49,632 nucleotides of DNA from assembly GCA_016795145.1 (NCBI GenBank), contig JAEUII010000447.1:1-49632 (forward strand). The letters are read 5' to 3'. This document shows positions 15,491 through 22,865 of this stretch, one piece after another. Within the stretch, counting starts at the first letter, position 1, and each line of letters opens with the position of its first letter. The notes under the pieces are model-generated. The model worked only from the letters and a program-made list of their open reading frames with translations. It was not told the origin of the DNA and searched no databases. This DNA comes from Planctomycetaceae bacterium. GTDB taxonomy: Bacteria > Planctomycetota > Planctomycetia > Planctomycetales > Planctomycetaceae. The position numbers and the translations under genes were made by a program.

Positions 15491-17461
15491 ATGGCCCAGA
15501 GTGACGGTGACAATCAACCGGAAGAGCCTCAGGACGGACAAAGAGAATCTCGCCCTTCAGATGCTGACAGGCCCAAGCGATCACTGAACAACAGGACGAA
15601 CGAGCCAGGGAGTGACCCGGATCTTGACCGTCCGAAGAGAAACATTGAAAAGGCATCCAGTCCACCACATGTAACAGCGTCTGGGATGGCGCGGTCTACA
15701 GTTGGATTGCTACTTGTGGGGCTTACCGCCGGGGGAGCGAGTTGGCTGGGAAATCGGTATTCACAGCCATCCACGCCGAATCTGTCGAGTCAGCCATCTC
15801 CGATGGTCACTCAGCCGGCAGTAACGCCGCCGCCAGTGGCTCAACCCGGCGCCACCCCGACGGAGCCTCGATCGTTTCTAGCAGCGGAAGTGGAATCACA
15901 GCTTCAGAAGCTGACAGAGCTTGCCGAAGCAGAGCGCCAGCCCCATCTGTCGCTGATCTTCCGTTCTTTTCCCGGGATCACTCTTAGCCAGCTTCAGCAG
16001 GTGGCGAAAGCGGTCGAGGGCCTTCGTGCTGAGGGCAAGGTCAATGCTGAGATCCTGAGGCGACTTGGTCGGATTCAGCGACTGAATGCGACGATCGCAA
16101 ATCCGTTGAGCACGCCTCTCGAAGCATCACCTGGATCAAGCAGCCCGGAGGATACTCCGATGGAGCTTGCGATTGACGCTCTTGCGAATGCTCTGGCAGA
16201 ACTTGCAAGGGCGAATGGAATCATCGCGAGCGTGAGTGCCAATTCAACAGCCAAAGATCTGGAGGATGCTCATGTTCAGGCACGCGCTGCCTATTCTCGG
16301 GCAGACGAGTCTGCGAAAAAGGCGAACATCTATCTGATTGAAGCACGGCAGCAGCTTGGATCCGGAACAGCAGAGTTGTTCTCAGAGATGTTGGATCGAA
16401 GTCTCTCGACTCAATCGGCGGCACAACAACAGATTGCTCAGTTCGCAACACTGGTGTCGGATCGAAGGTTTCAGGAGGCCGAGGTTCAGCGAAAACAGGT
16501 CGAGGAAGAACTGGAAGCTGCAAGAACGGCCGCCGCTGAATTGCTCGCGCAGCAACGCCAGCAGATCGAGTTGGCGCGACAGTCGATACAGTCGGCGTTC
16601 TCGGAATTCCGATTGGCCGAGCGGCTGGAGCGTCTGAAGCCAACGGAAGCCATGGATCGTCAGGTTCCGACCGTGCAGGATTGGGAAGGTGCCCGAGCCC
16701 TCGTTGATTCTATGCAGCCGCTGACAACTGTGCTTGGGACGGCCACCAACCCCGGGAGTCTGGGTGATGCGGCTCTGCCGCAGGCCGCCAGAGACATTGA
16801 ATCACTACAGCTTCGAGTTGTCTCCTGGGAATCCGCCAGGGTGCAGTCGGGGCAGATCCTTGTTGTTGAAGACGGAGAATCAGCGGTAAAGCGATTTTCG
16901 GAAATCGTCACAGAGAAGCTCAAGGGAATCGGGCCCTTAATGAGTGAGGGCTTTGACAAACTTGCCATGGCAATCAAGGAACTGACAGTCACGCTTCCTG
17001 AATCGCAGGTTAAGGAACTGGAGGACCGAGCCGCCACTGAAGCGCAGCGTCGAATCGAGAAGCGTTTTTCTGAGATCCCTCCTGTTCCCGAAAGATGGGG
17101 CGTACCGAGGAATTCCGCGAGGTACTATTTTTCGGCGGGGGTCATTTTGCTCCGAAGTTGTCCCGTGACGAACGCAGAACAGATGGCGAGTTACTTTGGG
17201 CTGGCAGCACAGCTTCAACCTCGCGATCCGGTCCTTCGATATCATCTTGCTATCGCATTGCGGTACCTGGGTCAGCTGGAAGAGGCAGACCTCCAGATCA
17301 AGGCGGGAGCAATCCTTGAAAAGGAAACGGATAGTTCACAGGAGACGACGATTCGCCTGGAGCACGTGCAGGGAGAGATTCGCATGTGGCTGGAAGCTCA
17401 AAAGCTCAATGTATTCTTTCCCTTCGTGATTCGCGGGACAGTCAGCGCACCTCGATCCTGA
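15491..17461 (+). CDS. Single-pass membrane protein with coiled-coil and TPR-like tail
   Basis: A 656-residue protein. The first 65 residues are polar and disordered (rich in Asp, Arg, Pro and Ser). A single transmembrane helix lies at about 69-86. A Pro/Thr/Gln-rich linker (87-125) and a long helical region (about 130-520, Ala/Glu/Gln-rich coiled coil) follow. The C-terminal 120 residues look like helical TPR repeats (a run ending in DPVLRYHLAIALRYLGQLEEA). With the short disordered side in the cytoplasm, the coiled coil would be periplasmic. The disordered tail could be a kinase substrate, given the many kinases nearby. It ends the left transcription unit, facing a minus-strand gene 94 bases away. 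No enzymatic motif is visible and I assign no function. Confidence 0.75.
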   Translation: MAQSDGDNQPEEPQDGQRESRPSDADRPKRSLNNRTNEPGSDPDLDRPKRNIEKASSPPHVTASGMARSTVGLLLVGLTAGGASWLGNRYSQPSTPNLSSQPSPMVTQPAVTPPPVAQPGATPTEPRSFLAAEVESQLQKLTELAEAERQPHLSLIFRSFPGITLSQLQQVAKAVEGLRAEGKVNAEILRRLGRIQRLNATIANPLSTPLEASPGSSSPEDTPMELAIDALANALAELARANGIIASVSANSTAKDLEDAHVQARAAYSRADESAKKANIYLIEARQQLGSGTAELFSEMLDRSLSTQSAAQQQIAQFATLVSDRRFQEAEVQRKQVEEELEAARTAAAELLAQQRQQIELARQSIQSAFSEFRLAERLERLKPTEAMDRQVPTVQDWEGARALVDSMQPLTTVLGTATNPGSLGDAALPQAARDIESLQLRVVSWESARVQSGQILVVEDGESAVKRFSEIVTEKLKGIGPLMSEGFDKLAMAIKELTVTLPESQVKELEDRAATEAQRRIEKRFSEIPPVPERWGVPRNSARYYFSAGVILLRSCPVTNAEQMASYFGLAAQLQPRDPVLRYHLAIALRYLGQLEEADLQIKAGAILEKETDSSQETTIRLEHVQGEIRMWLEAQKLNVFFPFVIRGTVSAPRS

Positions 17462-17555
17462 TCGAGCGGTGACCTTGTCTATGCGGATTCGCTGGTGGCC
17501 ACCAGATCGCTGCGCTGGCCTCCTGTGTACAGATTCGGTTCATTCATCCTGTTCC

Positions 17556-18104
17556 TTACGGACTGTTTGATCTTGCTGGAATGGCGAAGGCGCCAGCAAT
17601 GCTGGCAAAGTACGTGAACAGTAGTGGGACGCCAAACAACATCGTAGAAGCAAATTGGTGGGCTCCGACGGTCATTCCCCAGGTCTTCCATCCAAGCCAG
17701 AGCGAAATCCCGATCCACGTGCTGACCACCACAAGGCGGATTAGACGGATATCTTTCGCAAGCAGGGACCTGAGACAGGCCACGAAGCCCCATGGCAGCG
17801 CAAATGACAGGGCAAGCCATGCAAGAGCCACTTCTTTGGTACTTGTGGGACGCAGCCAACCGACGCGCTGCTCAATCAGTTCCGCGATCTGTCCCATCAG
17901 TCCTCTGCCGTTTGCCAGAAACTCCTCCGTAATCTCATTGGTCGTATTCCGTTCGGACCTCACTGACTGATCCGCAGAGAGCAGGGCAACACTGAAGGCA
18001 TTTTGAATTGCTGTGTGGCGAACTGACTCATCGGAGAGTACCTCGGACTTCGCCAGAAGGATGTGTGCCAGTGCGGCAAGAAAGACTGTGCGTCTGTAAG
18101 ACAT
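17556..18104 (-). CDS. Small multi-pass membrane protein, unknown
   Basis: A 182-residue protein. Hydrophobic segments occur at the N-terminus (about 5-18, a possible signal) and at about 90-110, 123-140 and 150-175. The first 70 residues after the start contain a polar loop rich in Ser and Glu. Nothing in it identifies a family. The start is firmly set by AGGAG six bases upstream on the minus strand. It is transcribed towards the membrane-anchored coiled-coil gene and diverges from the sigma-like gene across a 400-base gap, so the two may share a regulatory region. Confidence 0.6.
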   Translation of the reverse strand: MSYRRTVFLAALAHILLAKSEVLSDESVRHTAIQNAFSVALLSADQSVRSERNTTNEITEEFLANGRGLMGQIAELIEQRVGWLRPTSTKEVALAWLALSFALPWGFVACLRSLLAKDIRLIRLVVVSTWIGISLWLGWKTWGMTVGAHQFASTMLFGVPLLFTYFASIAGAFAIPARSNSP

Positions 18105-18508
18105 CGCGGACTCCTGAGAATGAGACGGTTAAGTTTCGTCTTCAACGAACAGAATCGGAGAAAACAACCGTGTTCAAGGAGAACAGCGACGCATGCTTAC
18201 ATTAGCGTGCCAGTTTTCTCAAAAACGTTCAAAATGGAGTTCCTGTTGTTTCCTGCGAAAGCCTGCGGGCCGCGGCTTGAAATGTTCGCCCGGATGCATG
18301 GTTGAATGGTGTTCACAACCACGTCCCCTGGTTATTCTGAACAAGGGTAGAGCCTGCAACTCATAGGAGTGTGAACAGCGTCCCTAATGGTCCAGGGCGT
18401 GTTTGTTGTGTGCAATATGGCCCTCCCGGGTGTTTTGGTCATTGATGAATGTTTGCTTGCACCATAGCAGACTAACGAACGGTTCATCCCATAAGAGCGG
18501 GGGCTTCA
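18105..18508. other. Divergent intergenic region with probable promoters
   Basis: About 400 bases between a minus-strand membrane protein and a plus-strand sigma-like gene; no gene seen. A small inverted repeat, GCATGC (18191-18196) and GCGTGC (18205-18210), encloses TTACATTA. Both promoters must lie here, but I could not define their boxes with confidence. The region is moderately AT-rich between 18160 and 18240. Confidence 0.45.
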
Positions 18509-19705
18509 GTGGAAACGGCTTGGGCGACACGGCGCGACGAATTCTTTTCATCGAAAGAAGGCCGCGACTTTTTTAAGCGACTGAATCAGAGTATTGCAGT
18601 TCGGCTGGGAGCTCGGGCGAAATCCTGGGAATCGATGACTGACCGGCCCGATTTTCAACGTGCATTTCAGCTTCTGTCCGATCGCTTTCTGTCCGTCAAG
18701 GGGTTCATAAGTGTCTGCGAGGCTTACAAGGCTTATGTGGAGGAGGGTAAGTCGAACACGCTCACGTTTTTCAGTTTCATCGTGAACAGGATCAATCTGG
18801 TTCTGTCAGAGTGGCAGGGGGTTGAGCGGGTTACGCCCAAAGTTGCCGTGGCATTTGATGGCGATGGTCGCACGGATTCGACGAGTGAGATGAAGCATCA
18901 GGAGGAGACGGGGTCCACGGAGAATGTGGATCGTCTGCTCGAAATGCTCCCGCTGCAGCAGCGGGCGACTCTTCTTCTGCGCATTTGGCCTCTGGAAGAG
19001 TTGTCAGACGCCTGGCGAGCAAAGCATCTCTCGACGATCGTGGCCGCTGGTGCTGCTAATGATCGAAGCGAAGACCAGGTTTTGAGCCAGCTTGCTAGCG
19101 TGATGGAACGCAGGGAACCTGCTTCAGAGCAGAAGCTCTTTGACGCAGAGGTTGAATCGAATACCTACTTCCAAAAAGAAAGGCACTGGGCCGCAACCAG
19201 GCGTCGATATGCGATGCTGGCCTTCGAGTCGGAAACATCTGGAGAGTTCGGCGCTAAGTCTCGGCTTAAGGAGGAGCTCACGGCACTCTGTTATCAGGCG
19301 GTGAGTTGTTCTTCCGCTAAACAGGCAGACCATCTGGTTGTCGCTGATGAGCAGCTATACAAAACCGAGACAGGAACCTGGAAGTTTCCGGCAGCCATCT
19401 GGAACCGTCGAGTGTTCTGTCGAAGCTGCTACAAGCAAAAGTACTATCGAAATCTCTGGCTGAAAGCGGAAGAAAGAATACTCGCCATGGAACCCGAATC
19501 AGGGCCGATGGAACACAAGGACATCGCCTCGATTCTGGGCTGTCCTGTGGGGAGTTGTCACGCAAACCTGTCAAGGGGCCGTGAGACACTCCGAGACAGT
19601 TTAGGAGTGGCACCATCGGATCGCCGGAAGGAAATTCAGGCAGAAAGAGACAGTGAAAACCTGAATAGGGTTGTGTGCGAGGACTTTCTTGGCCCGGAAT
19701 CTTGA
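18509..19705 (+). CDS. Divergent sigma-70-like factor
   Basis: A 398-residue protein. Residues about 45-105 resemble sigma region 2 (helical, ending in a TFFSFIVNRINLVLSEW segment). Near the C-terminus, about 330-362, the segment HKDIASILGCPVGSCHANLSRG has the form of a sigma region 4 helix-turn-helix, followed by an RETLRDSLG tail as in many ECF sigma factors. Between them lies a long insert with a second helical patch (LPLQQRATLLL) that looks like another region-4-type start, plus a Cys pair (CRSC) near 308-311. It is larger than a normal ECF factor. I used the GTG at 18509 with a GC-rich purine tract upstream. It likely controls part of the island. The next two genes may be its regulators or signal inputs. 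Confidence 0.6.
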   Translation: METAWATRRDEFFSSKEGRDFFKRLNQSIAVRLGARAKSWESMTDRPDFQRAFQLLSDRFLSVKGFISVCEAYKAYVEEGKSNTLTFFSFIVNRINLVLSEWQGVERVTPKVAVAFDGDGRTDSTSEMKHQEETGSTENVDRLLEMLPLQQRATLLLRIWPLEELSDAWRAKHLSTIVAAGAANDRSEDQVLSQLASVMERREPASEQKLFDAEVESNTYFQKERHWAATRRRYAMLAFESETSGEFGAKSRLKEELTALCYQAVSCSSAKQADHLVVADEQLYKTETGTWKFPAAIWNRRVFCRSCYKQKYYRNLWLKAEERILAMEPESGPMEHKDIASILGCPVGSCHANLSRGRETLRDSLGVAPSDRRKEIQAERDSENLNRVVCEDFLGPES

Positions 19706-19885
19706 AATCGCTGCAAGCCGAGGCGCTGATTTCCCTTGAAACTAAAGGGAAGGCGTCAAATGAGCCTTTTGTCGAGAAAGCTGAACGATCTCCGCCGATT
19801 GGCATTTGGAGGCCAGTCGCTATCCACTGAATCACAAAGATGCGGTTACTCCTTTGCCGCACTTTCAAAGAAAAGATGAATTATC

Positions 19886-20611
19886 ATGACTGCAAAACAC
19901 TCTTCACGACTGCTGGCATTACTGGAGGCCGCGAGCGTTTCGGAGTTGCCTCCGTCGGATTCCTTTTCGGATCTTTCTGAAGAACTGAAGTCCCAGTTGC
20001 GACTGCATGTCCTGAACAGAAACGAAATTGATCCGGAAGCTGACGATGCAGTTCTCGAGTTGATTCGGAAAGAACCTCGCGGTTTGTTAATGCTCCGATC
20101 TCTTTTGAGAGACGCGGAGGCTGTTGATCAGCTTGGCCCGGTCCCACAGTCAATCATCCAGCGACAAATTAACCAGCTTCTGATGAAGACCCCGCTCAGT
20201 CTGTCAGACGTGATCGTTGCCAGAGGAAAAACGGGGCTGCGGTATGTTGGCAAAGTGCCTGCCGGAACCACTGCTTCATTCGAGATGGCACGGAGCAATC
20301 AGGAGGTGACGACGACTCTCAGCCACACTCAACAAATGGATTCCTGCGCTATCACGGTGACTGTGGAGACTCAGCAAAGCGAGTTGTTTACTCTTCACCT
20401 TGAGTTCACGTTTGTCTCCCCCGCGCTAAGAAAAGCGATGTTGGAAGTACGGGTTGCTGAAGAGTTCGGGATGTTCAGTGCCTCGCAGCCTGTCGTGAAC
20501 AAGGAGGCGGCGTTTGAAGGCTTAAGATGTGCCTCTTACCAGATAGAAATCATGGCGGACTCCAGGATTGTTGATCGCTTTCGTATCCAGCTTCAGTTTG
20601 AGTCTGCCTGA
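19886..20611 (+). CDS. Unrecognised protein with helical front and beta-rich end
   Basis: A 241-residue soluble protein of unknown family. Residues 1-90 are helical and acidic and resemble the N-terminal regions of planctomycete anti-sigma-like or sigma-linked proteins; no zinc-binding anti-sigma motif is present. From about 105 to the end the pattern is alternating beta strands, which suggests a beta-sandwich. There is no transmembrane helix or signal peptide. It sits between the sigma-like gene (180 bases upstream) and the FHA gene (57 bases downstream), so a role in regulating the former is possible. The ATG is preceded by an A/G-rich stretch (AAAGAAAAGATG). Confidence 0.5.
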   Translation: MTAKHSSRLLALLEAASVSELPPSDSFSDLSEELKSQLRLHVLNRNEIDPEADDAVLELIRKEPRGLLMLRSLLRDAEAVDQLGPVPQSIIQRQINQLLMKTPLSLSDVIVARGKTGLRYVGKVPAGTTASFEMARSNQEVTTTLSHTQQMDSCAITVTVETQQSELFTLHLEFTFVSPALRKAMLEVRVAEEFGMFSASQPVVNKEAAFEGLRCASYQIEIMADSRIVDRFRIQLQFESA

Positions 20612-20668
20612 TACCTGAGCTTGAGCGACAGTTCCACTGCGAGTTGGTCCCTGAGAGGCGTAAGCAAA

Positions 20669-22270
20669 ATGATCATTCAGTGTCCCAGGTGTAAAGGCGA
20701 TCTCGGCGACTGCCCCCTCACTCCGCAACTGCCAGTGTGCTGGCTCTGTGGTTTCGTTGTCAACTTCGGAGAAACTCCTGAGGGAGGTACATCCAGCGAT
20801 ATTGGGGACGCTCCGGAATACCCTGGATATCCCGACTCCCCGCATCGAGGCCATTTCGAAGACAGCAGTCAGTATCCATCGACGGAATCAGATTGTCCCT
20901 TCCGACTGTTTGTCAAAGCTCGAAGCCAGCCGTCAGGCCAGCGTGAAGTCTGCTTCGAAGTAAGGCTGGAAAACTGTACTGAGAACGAACAGCGAGGACA
21001 TATCTGGCTTTCCAGTAAGGTCTCAGGAGACGGAGATCCTGAGCCGTTTGTCCTGCCGGGTAAAGTCAGCAAAACTCTGCACCCAGTGCTCCGCACAAGT
21101 GACAGCACGGAGAGGATTGCCATTCGCATTTCCGATTGTGGCCTGCCCGAACCGTTCTGGCAGGGAAACACACTCCTGAAACGCGAAGCGAATGGCACAG
21201 TGAATATTCAGGTGGATCGGTCGGTGCACGGGGAAACAGTTTTGTTTGGCGTCGAAAAGAGCCCCATTGTCGTGCAGACACCATCGAACGGTGCTGGAGA
21301 GTGGGAGCCTGTCGCACTAGTGCTCAGATGCCTCAAGGAACTGACGGACATTCATGATGTTCATGCAACGGCATCCGCTTCTCACGATCGGATTCTTGAA
21401 CATCAGCAAGCCTCGGATTGTATCCCTGTCATTCAATCTGCCCGGATGACGATCAGCCGGCGCCTGCCTGGCGGACAAGAATCACTGACGCAGCTGCTTT
21501 GTGGCAAGGCATTCCATTTCGGACGGGCTCGAACCTGGCGATCGTCGCAGCACCGAGACTACCTGCCAAATGATATTGTCTTGCGGACCTTGCAGATTGA
21601 TGAGATCGATGATTATGTCAGTCGTTATCATGGAGTGATCAGCAGCAACGGTCGCGAATTCCTGTTGACCAATTACTCAGGAAACGGCACCACGGTTGCG
21701 GGGTTTGCTGTTGATGACCACATGCAGCAAAAGACACTGCCTTCGCGCTGTCTGATCAAGCCAGGCTGTAATGTCGCCAACAACAAGACTCACAGCCTTG
21801 GACTGGCTGGTGACAGCACCACCTTGCAGCTGAATGCAAGATCCTACCGACTGCTGTCCCGGATTCATCTGAGGAAGCCCGCTTTCGAAGATTGTCCGGA
21901 CGTGTTCGAAACAGCAGCGTTGACTCTTCGCAGAACAGATGCACTCCGTGAACTGGAAGAGTACATACTCTTTCCGCTCGCGGTGCTCTTTGGGCGAAGT
22001 GACAGTTGCGGATGGCAGATTGAAGATGAGTCCGTCGAGTCAGTCCATGGCCGCATCATTTGGTTCGATGGATCCTTCTGGATTGAACCACAGACCGCTC
22101 GTTGCAACGTTCAGGTTGATGGAAAGCGTCTGGAAGTCAACCAGGTTCGCCGACTGGCCCCAAATGCCGGCATAACGATTGGAAACCTTCAGTTCACGAT
22201 TTTGCCACGCTGGAAACAGCATCTGGTTGACTGCCGCTGTTGTCGCTCTCACGGCGATTCGGCGAAATAG
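20669..22270 (+). CDS. Zinc-ribbon protein with two FHA domains
   Basis: A 533-residue protein. Four N-terminal cysteines (CPRC near 5-8 and CWLC near 24-27) form a zinc ribbon. After a long beta-rich middle, a first FHA-like domain begins at about 286 with FHFGRAR and includes SRYHGVI and the NYSGNGT strand. A second lies at about 440-530 with LFGRSDSC, the VESVHGRI motif and NVQVDGK. FHA domains bind phosphothreonine, so this protein should read out phosphorylation by the neighbouring Hanks-type kinases. The second domain has His where most FHA domains have the conserved Ser-Arg-x-His order slightly shifted, so its binding may be weaker. I chose ATG 20669 because the zinc ribbon starts there and GAGAGG lies upstream; the in-frame start at 20621 is less likely. 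Confidence 0.8.
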   Translation: MIIQCPRCKGDLGDCPLTPQLPVCWLCGFVVNFGETPEGGTSSDIGDAPEYPGYPDSPHRGHFEDSSQYPSTESDCPFRLFVKARSQPSGQREVCFEVRLENCTENEQRGHIWLSSKVSGDGDPEPFVLPGKVSKTLHPVLRTSDSTERIAIRISDCGLPEPFWQGNTLLKREANGTVNIQVDRSVHGETVLFGVEKSPIVVQTPSNGAGEWEPVALVLRCLKELTDIHDVHATASASHDRILEHQQASDCIPVIQSARMTISRRLPGGQESLTQLLCGKAFHFGRARTWRSSQHRDYLPNDIVLRTLQIDEIDDYVSRYHGVISSNGREFLLTNYSGNGTTVAGFAVDDHMQQKTLPSRCLIKPGCNVANNKTHSLGLAGDSTTLQLNARSYRLLSRIHLRKPAFEDCPDVFETAALTLRRTDALRELEEYILFPLAVLFGRSDSCGWQIEDESVESVHGRIIWFDGSFWIEPQTARCNVQVDGKRLEVNQVRRLAPNAGITIGNLQFTILPRWKQHLVDCRCCRSHGDSAK

Positions 22271-22865
22271 TGCTTGCCGGATCGTGGAAGCTGCATCCTC
22301 GGAATTGGAGATCGCGAGGTCGCTTGCTGTGCGGGCGTACGTCAAGTTGCTGCTTCCATAAATTGAGCAGCTGGAGGCGGAAGTTGCAGGCCTGAAAAAG
22401 CGGCTTTCGACCGACCGATATGCTCCTCGGTCAATGCGGCAGGAGCTTGTCTCCAGCTCAGTAGACTTCCGGCAGACGCGGCGGGCAGCCGGGGCATCGG
22501 CGACATGTTCGTTAGCGGATTCCGACCGAAGAATGTGACCCGTTTTGTCAAACTCAATCAGAGCATTGCTGTCTGTGCCAATGAAATAACGACCCGACAA
22601 CAGAACCACAATGCCTGATCACTCGGCTAAAGCCTGACGCTGAACAGATACTGACTGAATCTTCACGGTTCGCGAATCCTGTGGCGGCCACTATCTGCCG
22701 GGAACTGCTGAAGTACTTCGACAGTCTGCGGGTTGCTCATCTGCCGCAACGATAACGAACCCACCACCAACGGCATTACGGCATGCGGTGAGCTGGCGGT
22801 ATCTCACGTTCGTTAGTGAACACACGAAGCGAACACGACAGTCGCTTCGAAGAACGCCTTCGATT
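22271..22865. other. Gene-poor stretch, possibly decayed
   Basis: Nearly 600 bases between the convergent FHA and dynamin-like genes with no convincing ORF. Around 22355-22415 a forward frame reads like the N-terminal coiled coil of an IS66-type transposase (IEQLEAEVAGLKKRL) and then loses coherence, so this may be a transposon remnant. An AC-rich patch at about 22745-22780 was tested as a DGR template and does not match. Terminators for both flanking genes should lie here; I saw no clear stem with a T-run. Confidence 0.35.

Noticed and set aside
22744..22785. AC-rich stretch resembling an Asn-rich DGR template
   Set aside because: Only scattered matches to the inferred template, and none of the constant flanks (TGTCGTTCTGCG, GGTTTTCGTGTG) are present.
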